A DNA stretch of 64,000 nt from the NCBI RefSeq assembly GCF_008973665.1, contig NZ_WACP01000017.1:90986-154985 (forward strand), given 5' to 3'. The notes under the pieces were generated by a model. That model worked only from the letters and a program-made list of their open reading frames with translations, was not told the origin of the DNA and did not search any database. Origin of the DNA: Paenibacillus tengchongensis (lineage in GTDB: Bacteria; Bacillota; Bacilli; Paenibacillales; Paenibacillaceae). Positions 35,140 through 43,780 of the stretch are shown piece by piece. The position numbers and the translations under genes were made by a program. Numbering within the stretch: the first letter of the stretch is position 1; the number at the start of each line of letters is the position of its first letter.

Positions 35140-35592
35140 ATGAGTGATGATGTGCAAAAAGTAATTCTACAATTACCCGCCAACGCAGAATATGTCGACA
35201 TTGTCAGACTGAACTTATATGGTATTGCTTCAAAAATGGGCTTTACTTATGAGGATATTGAGGATATGAAGGTTGCTGTGTCGGAAGCCTGTAACAACTC
35301 TGTTCTTTACGCTTACGGGCAGGAGAACGGATTGGTAGATGTGATTTTTGAAGTCGGCTCAGATGCTTTGTCCATCACTGTCAAAGACGAAGGGGAGAGC
35401 TTTGACGGCTTGGGCACGCCCGATGATCGTTTGACGCTCCATGATAAAGAGCTGACCGATGTCCAGGTGGGGGGTCTGGGATTTTACCTGATGCAGGCGC
35501 TCATGGATGACGTCAGTGTCGTGAGCGAAGCAGGTAAAGGGACGGTCGTTACTTTGACGAAACGTCTGAACTTCAGCGAGGAGAAGGTATGA
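35140..35592 (+). CDS. rsbW: Anti-sigma factor serine kinase RsbW
   Basis: 150-aa GHKL-type kinase that binds and inhibits SigB and phosphorylates RsbV. The ATP-binding motifs are VAVSEACNNSVLYAY, VKDEGESFD and GLGFYLMQALMDDV. AGGAAAGGATC lies before the ATG. The stop overlaps the sigB start by four bases (ATGA), a translational coupling typical of this operon. Confidence 0.95.
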   Translation: MSDDVQKVILQLPANAEYVDIVRLNLYGIASKMGFTYEDIEDMKVAVSEACNNSVLYAYGQENGLVDVIFEVGSDALSITVKDEGESFDGLGTPDDRLTLHDKELTDVQVGGLGFYLMQALMDDVSVVSEAGKGTVVTLTKRLNFSEEKV

Positions 35593-36359
35593 ATGACAAA
35601 GTGACTCCCCCAGAGTCCATGAACGAGGCAGTAAGCCTGATTTGGGAATACCAGCAAACCAAGGATAACGATATCGCCACAGAGCTGATTCACCGCTACG
35701 AGCCGATGGTTAAGATGGCGGCCGGCAAAATTGCCCGCAACCGCCCGGATCTCTATGAAGACCTGTATCAGGTTGGCCAGATGGCGCTGATCCGGCTGCT
35801 TCAGCAGTATGACATCAGCCTGGGCATTCCGTTCGAGCCGTATGCGATGAAGAGCATGATCGGACATATGAAGAATTTCCTGCGCGATAAATCCTGGTAT
35901 ATCCAGGTCCCCAGACGCATCAAGGAAAAGGGTGCGCTCGTCCAGCAAGCCATAGATGAGCTCACGATTAAGCTTGAGCGTTCTCCGGCGGTGGACGAAA
36001 TCGCCGAATACCTGGACCTGTCCGTTGAAGAAACGGTGGAGGTGCTGGCCGGTAGGGAATGCTATCATTATGTCTCGCTGGATTCACCGCTGTCCCAAGA
36101 GGAGACAGGGGCCACTCTCGGCGAGTTGATCAGCTCCGACGCGAACGATTATGAAACGGTGGAGAAACGGATGGACCTCCAGCAGGCGCTGGGCCAGCTG
36201 AAGGAACAGGAGCAGCAGGTCCTGCTGCTTGCGTTCCAGGATGGCCAGTCACAGCGGGCGATCGCTCAGAAGCTCGGCGTTTCGCAGATGAGCGTATCCC
36301 GCATCCAGAAGCGGGCGACAGAGAAGCTCAAACAGATTATGGCGAACTCTTCCTACTAA
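35589..36359 (+). CDS. sigB: General stress sigma factor SigB
   Basis: 256-aa sigma-70 family factor of the SigB/SigF/SigG group. Region 2 includes ARNRPDLYEDLYQVGQMALIRLL; region 3 has SPAVDEIAEYLDLSVEETVEV; region 4 has SQRAIAQKLGVSQMSVSRIQKRA, a clear helix-turn-helix. Its position after rsbVW and the SigB-type promoters nearby favour SigB over sporulation sigma F or G, whose operons have spoIIA or spoIIG neighbours. The preceding phosphatase-kinase-methyltransferase genes supply input. Confidence 0.92.
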   Translation: MNDKVTPPESMNEAVSLIWEYQQTKDNDIATELIHRYEPMVKMAAGKIARNRPDLYEDLYQVGQMALIRLLQQYDISLGIPFEPYAMKSMIGHMKNFLRDKSWYIQVPRRIKEKGALVQQAIDELTIKLERSPAVDEIAEYLDLSVEETVEVLAGRECYHYVSLDSPLSQEETGATLGELISSDANDYETVEKRMDLQQALGQLKEQEQQVLLLAFQDGQSQRAIAQKLGVSQMSVSRIQKRATEKLKQIMANSSY

Positions 36360-36374
36360 TGCTGAATTATTCCC

Positions 36375-36425
36375 GTATACAAAAGGACATGCCCTGACTG
36401 ACGCAGGGCATGTCCTTTTGTATAC
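36375..36425 (+). terminator. sigB terminator with a 22-bp stem
   Basis: The arm at 36375-36396 is the exact complement of 36404-36425, with a 7-base loop. It is the longest perfect stem in the window. Confidence 0.88.
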
Positions 36426-36433
36426 AATTAAGC

Positions 36434-36466
36434 ATGAAGAAACGGTGTATAGTTAACCATACACCG
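36434..36466 (-). terminator. DUF5665 gene terminator
   Basis: On the minus strand CGGTGTAT pairs with ATACACCG (36443-36466) and TTTCTTC follows. Confidence 0.7.
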
Positions 36467-36482
36467 CAATTAATGTAGTATC

Positions 36483-36818
36483 TTAGCTGTTGGCATCGAT
36501 ATATTGCTTAATCTCCCCGAGATATTCCCCGATCACAGGGACATCCAGGAACAGGCTGAGAATGTACCCCAAGAGACCGAGAATGACGAAGGTACCCAGC
36601 GATAGTCCGAGCCCCCGCGAAATGCCAGCCATCAGATTGGTCACAATCCGCTTCTTCGGATTAGTGTAATTCTCCAGAATGTCTTTGAATTCGGATTTCT
36701 CCAAAGAATCGGCAATTTTGTCGAGCCGTTCATTTAATCGTTTGACTTCATGGCGCAGCTCAAAGGGATGTTCATCCACTTCATAAGCTTTGCTCTTCGT
36801 TCCGCCGGCTTCTCCCAT
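36483..36818 (-). CDS. DUF5665-type membrane protein
   Basis: 111 aa. A charged N-terminal coiled-coil-like half (LRHEVKRLNERLDKIADSLE) precedes one or two hydrophobic helices (LGTFVILGLLGYILSLFL) and a short charged tail. This is the DUF5665 pattern. It lies 136 bp downstream of the YtxH gene on the same strand, probably co-transcribed. Function unknown; a stress or envelope role is inferred from context. Confidence 0.75.
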   Translation of the reverse strand: MGEAGGTKSKAYEVDEHPFELRHEVKRLNERLDKIADSLEKSEFKDILENYTNPKKRIVTNLMAGISRGLGLSLGTFVILGLLGYILSLFLDVPVIGEYLGEIKQYIDANS

Positions 36819-36892
36819 AAGATGTCCCCGCTTTCTGCAGCCCGTTACCGGGCCTTTATGGAGGAGGGGCCGCTCACGGCGCTCCTCATAGC

Positions 36893-36920
36893 GACAGCCA
36901 GCTGCGGTGAGCTGGCTGTC
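36893..36920. other. Hairpin between YtxH and DUF5665 genes
   Basis: GACAGCCAGC and GCTGGCTGTC form a perfect 10-bp stem without a T run. It may be an mRNA processing or stability element within the two-gene unit. Confidence 0.5.
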
Positions 36921-36954
36921 CGGTTACGCTTTGTGCTCAAGCCGTTAATACTGC

Positions 36955-37458
36955 TTAATAGGAGCTTTTGTAGGAAGAAGTGACTTCGTCCTTGGCGTCC
37001 TTGGCTTCGTCGGCAACTTCTTTGGAAGCATCCTTGGCTTCATCAGCTACCTCTTTGGAGGCGTCCTTGACGTCGCTTGCCACGTCGCCCGAGGTTTCGC
37101 TCACCGTGTCGCCGATTTTTTTGCCGGTCTCCTGCAGGGTTGCCGCAATCTGCTGTTTGCTGTCACTGACCGTGCTGAAGATGTCGGATGCTTTAGCTGA
37201 GACAGTGCTGGCCAGGTCTGTTGCTTTCTCGCTTACAGTAGTAGCCAGCGTTTTCGTCTTGTCCGTTACGACGCCTGCGACTTCCTTCGTCTTGTCAGTA
37301 GCCATGGAGAGCTTATCGGACAAGTCACTGCGCATTTCACGGCCGGGCTTAGGTGCGAACAACAGAGCGGCAGCCGCGCCAAGCAAGCCTCCGATAAAAA
37401 TACCTTTTAGAAAAGTGTTGCTGCTTTCCACCGGATGTTCCGTTTCTGCTTTATTCAT
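36955..37458 (-). CDS. YtxH domain protein with LEA-like repeats
   Basis: 167 aa. The N-terminus has the YtxH helix (FLKGIFIGGLLGAAAALLFAPKPGREMRSD, read in two parts). The remaining residues are Ala/Lys/Asp/Thr/Val-rich amphipathic repeats; near the C-terminus the unit DASKEVADEAK is repeated exactly and then imperfectly. This resembles late-embryogenesis-abundant (desiccation) proteins. YtxH is a general stress protein in Bacillus. The ATG at 37458 fits AAGGAG at 9 bases better than the TTG at 37464. Confidence 0.83.
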   Translation of the reverse strand: MNKAETEHPVESSNTFLKGIFIGGLLGAAAALLFAPKPGREMRSDLSDKLSMATDKTKEVAGVVTDKTKTLATTVSEKATDLASTVSAKASDIFSTVSDSKQQIAATLQETGKKIGDTVSETSGDVASDVKDASKEVADEAKDASKEVADEAKDAKDEVTSSYKSSY

Positions 37459-37737
37459 CACCAATCACTCCTTAAATGGATATTATAGTCCCGGACTAAC
37501 GGGCGGCCCCACGGGAATGGGTATACGAATAGGTGTATTCCCCGTTGCCCCCGTCGTGACGGGTTTCAGGAAAGCCTGAAGCTATCTTACTTCGTATATA
37601 AACTCCGGCGTATAGCCTGAAACAGTGAAGGTGTATGGCAAAGAATGGGCGAGATATATATAGATAGCGGGAATAATCCTGTTAAAAGTTTGTTGAAATG
37701 GCGTACAGCGGGACTTTACAAACCCCTGGTAATGAGA

Positions 37738-39507
37738 TTAATGAATGGATTTTGCCGGGCGGTGCAGGACCGTAAATCCGAAAGCCGGAAGACGGAAGAT
37801 GAGCTGCCCCGCCTCGACAATGCAGCGTTCCTCTGTTTGCACATCCATCCACTCTTCTGCCGTTTCTGCTGCCGGGAGAACACCTTCGGCTGCAGTCTCC
37901 GAGCTGTTCAGCAGAATGAGTAAATGATCCTGTTCATCCCACCGTTCGTAGGCCAGCAGGAGGGGCTTGCCTGGCAGCTCCAGGAAGCGGATCTTGCTGC
38001 CGCGCAGCGCAGGGTACGTCTTGCGCAACGCAATCGCCCACCGGTAGAACGCCAGCAGCTCCTGATTTTGCCGCGCGGGGTCCCACTGCATGCACCGCCG
38101 GTTGTCAGGATCATAGGCGCCTTCCAGGCCGATCTCATCCCCGTAATAGATGCAAGGCGTGCCCTGGAAGGTCATTAAATATAAGAGGGCGAGCCGCAGA
38201 CGCCGCACATCGCCGCCGCAGTGGGTCAGGAAGCGTTCGGTGTCGTGGCTGTCCAGCAGATTGAAGGCGGCTTCGGTAATTTGCTGCGGATAGCGGGCCA
38301 GCATACCCGAGACCGCTTCGGCGAACTGTCCGGCATCTGCGGTTCCACGGGCGAAGAAATTCAGCGCCAGATTCAGCAGCGGATAGTTCATCACCGCATC
38401 GAACTGGTCTCCGGTCAGCCATGGCAGGGCGTCATGCATGATCTCGCCGACCAGAAACGCTTCCGGGTTGCTTTCCTTCACAGCTTTGCGGAACTCCCGC
38501 CAGAACGAGTGGGAGACTTCATTGGCCACATCGAGTCGCCAGCCGTCGACGCCGATTTCCTTGATCCAGTAGCGGCCTACACTGAGCAGATACTCCCGGA
38601 CCTCCGGATTCTCCGTATTGAATTTGGGCATGATTGGCTCGAAGGCAAAAGTGTCATAGGTGGGGATGCCATTCTCGACACGGGGCGGCCAATCCCGGAC
38701 ATGGAACCAGTCGGCATACCGCGATTGTTGCCCGTTCTCCAGCACATCCACATAGGGCGGGAAGGTGTAGCCGCAATGGTTAAATACACCGTCCAGCAGT
38801 ACGCGGATCCCCCGCTCGTGGCAGGCGTCCACCAGCTTTTTCAGCGAATCATTGGTCCCGAAATGGGGATCGACCCGGAAGTAATCGCGGGTATCGTATT
38901 TGTGGTTGGTGGTTGCTTCGAACAGCGGGGTGAAATAAATCGCATTGATGCCAAGCGCGCTCAGGTAATCCAGATGGTCAAGCACTCCCTGAAGGTCGCC
39001 GCCGAAGAAATTGCGGGGGGTGGGAACTCCGCCCCAGGGAAGGGCATCCTCCGGGCTGATGGACGGGTCGCCGTTCGCGAACCGCTCCGGAAAGATCTGA
39101 TAGAACACCGCATTTTTGGCCCATTCCGGGATCAGATGCACATCTTCGCGGTTCAGGAAAGGAAAATCGAACAGCCCCTCATAAATGACAGCCGGCGGAG
39201 CATCGAAGAAGCCTTTTTCGAGAAAATATACGGACTCCTCTTCATTGTGCAGCGCAAAATAATACGCGAGTCTGCGGTACGGCGGACGTACAGCGGCCTG
39301 CCAATAATCGAACCGGGCATCGGAAGCGAGCAGCTCCATCGGCAGGACGCCATGCGTGTGCTCCCAGCCGTATTTGTCCCCGTGAATCAGCTCCACCCGT
39401 GCGACATTGCCGCGGCCCGTTCTCAGCCGGATATGCAGTGTGCTCTCGTCGTAAGCATAAGACCAGTTCTGGCCCATCCGGTGATATACACTTTCCTTTT
39501 GAATCAT
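37738..39507 (-). CDS. Neopullulanase/cyclomaltodextrinase-type alpha-glycosidase (GH13)
   Basis: 589-aa intracellular enzyme degrading cyclodextrins, pullulan or maltodextrins. The N-terminal about 120 residues form the CBM34-like domain of this subfamily. Catalytic motifs are VFNHCG, DGWRLDVANE (nucleophile Asp), FLVGEIMHD (acid/base Glu) and LLDSHDTERF. No signal peptide is present. AAAGGATGGG lies upstream of the ATG, behind a leader terminator (39541-39579). Confidence 0.93.
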   Translation of the reverse strand: MIQKESVYHRMGQNWSYAYDESTLHIRLRTGRGNVARVELIHGDKYGWEHTHGVLPMELLASDARFDYWQAAVRPPYRRLAYYFALHNEEESVYFLEKGFFDAPPAVIYEGLFDFPFLNREDVHLIPEWAKNAVFYQIFPERFANGDPSISPEDALPWGGVPTPRNFFGGDLQGVLDHLDYLSALGINAIYFTPLFEATTNHKYDTRDYFRVDPHFGTNDSLKKLVDACHERGIRVLLDGVFNHCGYTFPPYVDVLENGQQSRYADWFHVRDWPPRVENGIPTYDTFAFEPIMPKFNTENPEVREYLLSVGRYWIKEIGVDGWRLDVANEVSHSFWREFRKAVKESNPEAFLVGEIMHDALPWLTGDQFDAVMNYPLLNLALNFFARGTADAGQFAEAVSGMLARYPQQITEAAFNLLDSHDTERFLTHCGGDVRRLRLALLYLMTFQGTPCIYYGDEIGLEGAYDPDNRRCMQWDPARQNQELLAFYRWAIALRKTYPALRGSKIRFLELPGKPLLLAYERWDEQDHLLILLNSSETAAEGVLPAAETAEEWMDVQTEERCIVEAGQLIFRLPAFGFTVLHRPAKSIH

Positions 39508-39540
39508 GTTTAACCCATCCTTTCACGGCAACGGGAACGC

Positions 39541-39579
39541 AAAAAAGGCCCAACCCCATAAGTACGAGGTTGAACCCTT
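39541..39579 (-). terminator. Leader terminator (possible attenuator) of the alpha-glycosidase gene
   Basis: On the minus strand AAGGGTTCAACCTC pairs imperfectly with GGGGTTGGGCCTT and is followed by six T, 34 bases before the ATG. It lies between a candidate promoter and the gene and no minus-strand gene precedes it, so it could attenuate expression. Confidence 0.55.
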
Positions 39580-39607
39580 AGGTTACATTGCCTTTGAATT
39601 TGATAGC

Positions 39608-39637
39608 ATCATATCATGCGGACGCCGAAAGAAGCAA
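39608..39637 (-). promoter_or_regulatory. Candidate promoter of the alpha-glycosidase gene
   Basis: On the minus strand TTGCTT (39637-39632), 18-bp spacer, TATGAT (39613-39608). Transcription would start near 39600, giving a leader of about 90 bases that contains the terminator hairpin. The rest of the 303-bp gap shows nothing else clear. Confidence 0.5.
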
Positions 39638-39810
39638 GGGGGGAATGAAGCGCGGGGCTTGCCCCTGGTACTGATTGACAGCAAAAGGAAGCGGGTAAAA
39701 AATACATAATTCAAGCGCCTATCCCATTTATAAAAATAATAAAAATGGATGAGTAAGGTTCCCCGTACAGCACGGTGAAAGGCCCAAACATCTTTGGAGG
39801 TGCAAAGACT

Positions 39811-40530
39811 ATGATTAAAATCGTTACGTCAGCGGAACGTCATACATCGAATAGAGAGTGGATTCACAGCGAATTCAGTTTTTCCTTCGCCGATTACGAC
39901 GATCCCAGCAATGCGCATTTCGGCGCGCTGCTGGCCCATAATGACAATGAATTGAAGCCGGAGCAGGGGATGCATGAGCATCCGCATCATGATCTGGAGA
40001 TCATTACCTATGTAATCTCCGGGGTGCTGAAGCACCAGGACGACCTGGGCAACCACGCCGATCTGCAGGCAGGCAGCGTGCAGGTAATGACGGCCGGGAC
40101 CGGCATCCACCATTCCGAGACCAACCCGTCGCCGAGCGAGCAAGCCCGCTTCCTGCAGCTGTGGCTGCTGCCCGACAGGCCGGGCCTCATGCCCAAGTGG
40201 GACGCGAAGTACTTTCCTGCCGATTTCAAAATGAATACGCTGCTTCCGGTTGCTTCCGGCAGCGGAGTAGACGGGGCGCTTACCCTGCATGAGGATGTTA
40301 CGGTATACCTTTCGCTGCTGGAGGCGAACCGGGAGCTGCAATACCAGCAGCGCGAAGACCGGCGCACCCATCTGTATTTGATTTCCGGCAACCTGGAGCT
40401 CACCTGCGAGGAAGGCGTCTTTCACCTGAAGCCCGGCGACGCCGCACGGATTCGCGGATGCAGCGGGCTGAAGCTCAAAGGGACCGGCAGCGAGGGCGAG
40501 GCTGAGCTGGTGCTGATCGATCTGCCGTAA
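39811..40530 (+). CDS. Pirin family protein (YhhW-like)
   Basis: 239-aa bicupin. The N-terminal cupin carries the metal ligands HEHPHHDLEIITYV and GTGIHHSETN; the second cupin is degenerate. Some relatives have quercetin 2,3-dioxygenase activity; the physiological role is unclear. The ATG at 39811 has TGGAGGTG about 9 bases upstream; the earlier ATG at 39775 lacks a site. Confidence 0.9.
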   Translation: MIKIVTSAERHTSNREWIHSEFSFSFADYDDPSNAHFGALLAHNDNELKPEQGMHEHPHHDLEIITYVISGVLKHQDDLGNHADLQAGSVQVMTAGTGIHHSETNPSPSEQARFLQLWLLPDRPGLMPKWDAKYFPADFKMNTLLPVASGSGVDGALTLHEDVTVYLSLLEANRELQYQQREDRRTHLYLISGNLELTCEEGVFHLKPGDAARIRGCSGLKLKGTGSEGEAELVLIDLP

Positions 40531-40557
40531 TTATAAAAGAACCGTTTCAGCAGCATA

Positions 40558-40604
40558 AGCCCGGAGCTTGCGGTCATCATGACGATGACAGCAGACTCCG
40601 GGCT
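40558..40604. terminator. Terminator between pirin and DUF1128 genes
   Basis: AGCCCGGAG and CTCCGGGCT form a 9-bp stem with inner pairing (GTCATCATGAC). It lies between convergent genes and can serve both, although T runs are weak. Confidence 0.65.
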
Positions 40605-40628
40605 CCTGTATGCTTATAGGGCAGGCGC

Positions 40629-40850
40629 TTATTTGCGCAGGCGGCCCAGCTCGGACACGAGCGCCTCCACCTGCGAGATGCTGAGCTTGTCGCTTCCCAT
40701 GGCGACCTCATAAATATCGCGGATATCCTCATAATACTCGACCGAAAAAGCGGAGGCTTGCATAGCAGCCGCACTTGCCATCTTGAGCTTCGTTTTGATC
40801 CCTTCGATCATATATTCCACATTGGCTTGACTGGGTTGTGATAAATCCAT
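40629..40850 (-). CDS. DUF1128 family protein, 73 aa
   Basis: Small soluble helical protein with the family pattern NVEYMIEGIKTKLKMASAAAM followed by YEDIRDIYEVAM and QVEALVSELGRLRK. Found across Bacillales; function unknown. The ATG is preceded by AGAGAGGA. Confidence 0.85.
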   Translation of the reverse strand: MDLSQPSQANVEYMIEGIKTKLKMASAAAMQASAFSVEYYEDIRDIYEVAMGSDKLSISQVEALVSELGRLRK

Positions 40851-41020
40851 AGAACGAACCCGTCCTCTCTGTCATTTGATTCACACATTTTATCATGTAG
40901 CGGCCGGTAAATGAAATAAGCCGCGCAGGATCGTCTTCAGAATTTGTCCGGTGAAAGGGAATCGTGGTAAATTAAAGGCAATCAGCGGACAGCTGTGAAG
41001 ACAAGCAAAGGAGCGGGAAT

Positions 41021-41548
41021 ATGGCGATCAGGGAACAGGAGAGCAGAAAACGGATTAAAATGAATGCCGCCGGACTGGCCGCCTTTTTTGCAGAGATCGC
41101 GGCTGCCCATCTGGAAGAGACCATCACCTTTCTGTGTATCGGAACGGACCGTTCCACCGGCGATGCGCTCGGCCCGCTGACCGGAAGCAGGCTTGCCGGA
41201 CTGGGCTTTGCCAACGTGATCGGCACATTGCCTTCCCCGTGCGACGCCAACAATCTGGCGGAGCGGATTGCCGCAATTCCGCCGCAGCAGGTGATTATTG
41301 CCATAGATGCTTGTTTGGGGCCGCCGGCAGCGCTCGGCTGCTACTTTGCCGCCAAAGAGCCGCTGCATCCGGCGCAATCGGTCGGACTGGCTCTGCCGGC
41401 CGTGGGAAATTACAGCCTCGCGGCGATTGTGGACGTGCACGGGCCGCGTCCTTACCGCACCCTGCAGACCACGCCGCTCAACCGTGTGATGATCATGGCG
41501 GAAGAGATCGCCCGCGCTGCGGCCAGCGGCTTCGGCATGCCTGCGTAA
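41021..41548 (+). CDS. yyaC: Spore protease YyaC family protein
   Basis: 175 aa. Core motifs FLCIGTDRSTGDALGPLTGSRL and IAIDACLG, SVGLALPAVGNYSL are those of YyaC, related to the germination protease GPR. In Bacillus YyaC is made in the developing spore. AAAGGAG lies upstream of the ATG. No convincing sigma G promoter was found by eye. Supports a spore-forming host. Confidence 0.9.
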   Translation: MAIREQESRKRIKMNAAGLAAFFAEIAAAHLEETITFLCIGTDRSTGDALGPLTGSRLAGLGFANVIGTLPSPCDANNLAERIAAIPPQQVIIAIDACLGPPAALGCYFAAKEPLHPAQSVGLALPAVGNYSLAAIVDVHGPRPYRTLQTTPLNRVMIMAEEIARAAASGFGMPA

Positions 41549-41619
41549 GCCGTTTCAACAAGACTCCGTTTGCTTAAATAATACACATGCAGGCAATACA
41601 TAGAAAGAAGGGAACCGCT

Positions 41620-42405
41620 ATGGAAAGCATTCGATGTGAGGGAAGCAATATTTGTTATACCGACCAAGGCCAGGGTGAAGTGCTCGTCCTGCTCCACGGC
41701 TTCTGCGGAAGCTCCGACTACTGGGAGCGGCTGATTCCGTACTTGAGCGGGCGCTACCGCATCGTTGCTCCGGACTTGCGCGGACATGGAGCCTCGGATG
41801 CTCCGCTCGGGCCGTACAGCATCGATCAGATGGCCGCTGACGTGCTTTCCCTGCTGGATCATCTGGAGATTCCGCAGTGCTATCTGCTCGGGCATTCGAT
41901 GGGAGGTTATATTGCCCTTTCCTTTGCGCAGCGGTATCCTTCCAGGCTGAAGGGATTCGGACTGATCCATTCCACCGGCTACCCCGACAGCGAGGAGGCC
42001 AAAGAAAAGCGTCTGAAGAGCGTCAGCGCCATACAGGGCGAAGGCATCACGGCTTTTATCGATGGACTGATTCCCGGCCTGTTCGCACCGGGAGCTGAGC
42101 CGCAGCTGCTGCAGCGCGCCAGGGAAATCGGCTACCGGACACCGCCGCAAGGCGCGGCCGGTGCAGCGCTGGCGATGCGGGAGCGTCCGGACCGCCGCGA
42201 CGTCATCTCGGCAACGCCGCTGCCGGTGCTGCTCGTTGCCGGCACGGAGGACGGAGTGGTGCCGCCCGGGCGGATATTCACCTCCGATAAAGCCAATGTA
42301 ACGAAGGCGACCATAGCCGGGGCGGGGCATATGAGCATGTTCGAAGCCCCGGAGCGTTTAGCCGAAATTATCAAGGATTTCATACCCGTACCGGTGCAGC
42401 ATTGA
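41620..42405 (+). CDS. Alpha/beta hydrolase
   Basis: 261-aa esterase/lyase-like enzyme. The oxyanion region is LLHGFCGSSDYW, the nucleophile elbow GHSMGGYIAL, the acid lies in AGTEDGVVPP and the His in AGAGHMSMFEAP. Substrate unknown. The ATG at 41620 has AAGAAGGGAA upstream; the ATG at 41587 has none. Confidence 0.9.
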   Translation: MESIRCEGSNICYTDQGQGEVLVLLHGFCGSSDYWERLIPYLSGRYRIVAPDLRGHGASDAPLGPYSIDQMAADVLSLLDHLEIPQCYLLGHSMGGYIALSFAQRYPSRLKGFGLIHSTGYPDSEEAKEKRLKSVSAIQGEGITAFIDGLIPGLFAPGAEPQLLQRAREIGYRTPPQGAAGAALAMRERPDRRDVISATPLPVLLVAGTEDGVVPPGRIFTSDKANVTKATIAGAGHMSMFEAPERLAEIIKDFIPVPVQH

Positions 42406-42436
42406 TTCCTGCCAGAAGGGTATTGAAGTGAAATAA

Positions 42437-42472
42437 GAGGCAGCATCCGTCCGGCGGAATGCTGCCTCTTTT
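42437..42472. terminator. Bidirectional terminator
   Basis: GAGGCAGCAT and ATGCTGCCTC form a perfect 10-bp stem followed by TTTTC on the plus strand. It separates the convergent hydrolase and MFS genes. Confidence 0.85.
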
Positions 42473-42493
42473 CTATTTTGTGCTGAACGCGTT

Positions 42494-43780
42494 CTATTGG
42501 AATTTACGGATTGCCGGTACGCACAGCACCAGCGCAATGCAGGCTATGCCGAGACTGGAGAAGATGGCGATAGTCGCGACGCCGCCGATCCAGTCCGCGA
42601 GCCAGCCGACCACGATGTATCCGACCGGCAGCAGGGCGAAGGAGCCGAACAGATCAAGGCTGGCCACCCGTCCGAAGGCTTCCTTCGGCACGAGATCCTG
42701 GAGGCTGATCTCCCAGATCAGCCCGAAGATCATCAGCCCGAAGCCCTCCAGGGCGAACAGCGCGACAGCGCTGGCGGGGCCGGGGGCAAAAGGCAGCAGA
42801 AGCAGCGCAACGCCGCTCACCAGGGCTCCGCCATAGGCCATGAGCCCGCGCTTCCGCCATTGCTTCCGCATGCCGTACAGCAAGCCGGCCAGAATCGCTC
42901 CGACGCCGGAGAAGGTTACGGCCAGGCCATACACATAAGAATCCCAGCCATGGTGAACCTTGAACAGCCAGGGCAGCAGGATGCTGCTTACTCCCGAATA
43001 ACAGATATTCACGAAGCAGAAGGCCAGAATCGTAATCCACAGCCAAGGATGGCTGCGCAATACGGCGATGCCTTCCTTGAAATCGGCTTTCCAGTCGGTG
43101 GAAGCCGTGTCCGGCACGGGCGGTGCCGGCGACTGGGGCTGCGTTGCCGACAACAGCGCCTTGCGCAGATAGATCAGGCATACCAGCGACAAAAGGTAGG
43201 TCAGGGCATCCAGGCCAAAGCCGAAGCCGGCCGACAGATGCGTGACGAGCAGGCCTCCGAGCGAGGGCCCGATCAGGCGGATGGTTTGAATGCTCATTTG
43301 CGAGAGCGAATTGGCGGCCACCCGGATCTCGGGAGTAAATACGGATGCCTGCACTGCCGAATATGCGGGACGGAACAGTCCGTCGAACAGGCCGTAGAGG
43401 CCGACCAGAACGTACAGCATGGGAATCGTAAGGACACCGGATAACGCGAGCGCAGCAATGGCTCCCATCACGGCAAAGCGCGCTACATCGGCGGTTATCA
43501 TAATTTTGACCCGGTCATAACGGTCAACAATATAACCTGATATAGGCAGCATAATGACATTGGGCAGCATGTAGACCGCCATGACCATGCCCATAGTGGC
43601 TGTGGAGCCGGTGAGCGAATAGACAAGCACAGGCAGAATTACCATGGTTACCGAGCTGCCGAGGAAGGAAATGATGTGGCCCAGCCACAGATAGGGGAAG
43701 GCTTTCGACCGGGCAAAAGGCTCGGCAAACCTTCCCAAGGGGCTCTGGCTCTTTCGTTTGGAGGAAGCTGCAGGAATCAT
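42494..43780 (-). CDS. MFS transporter
   Basis: 428-aa major facilitator with about 12 membrane spans. The early helix reads FPYLWLGHIISFLGSSVTMVILPVLVYSLTG, and the loop after span 2 has GYIVDRYDRVKIMI. It resembles the MFS_3 enterobactin/macrolide-type exporters. The start codon directly follows the stop of the ArsR-type regulator gene, so the two are one operon and the regulator probably controls the pump. Substrate unknown. Confidence 0.9.
   Translation of the reverse strand: MIPAASSKRKSQSPLGRFAEPFARSKAFPYLWLGHIISFLGSSVTMVILPVLVYSLTGSTATMGMVMAVYMLPNVIMLPISGYIVDRYDRVKIMITADVARFAVMGAIAALALSGVLTIPMLYVLVGLYGLFDGLFRPAYSAVQASVFTPEIRVAANSLSQMSIQTIRLIGPSLGGLLVTHLSAGFGFGLDALTYLLSLVCLIYLRKALLSATQPQSPAPPVPDTASTDWKADFKEGIAVLRSHPWLWITILAFCFVNICYSGVSSILLPWLFKVHHGWDSYVYGLAVTFSGVGAILAGLLYGMRKQWRKRGLMAYGGALVSGVALLLLPFAPGPASAVALFALEGFGLMIFGLIWEISLQDLVPKEAFGRVASLDLFGSFALLPVGYIVVGWLADWIGGVATIAIFSSLGIACIALVLCVPAIRKFQ

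Noticed and set aside
37536..37541. GGGTAT as another SigB -10 box
   Set aside because: No GTTT-like -35 at 12-15 bases and no plus-strand gene follows.
38221..39513. 430-aa plus-strand frame over the alpha-glycosidase gene
   Set aside because: The minus strand holds all GH13 catalytic motifs; the plus frame has none.
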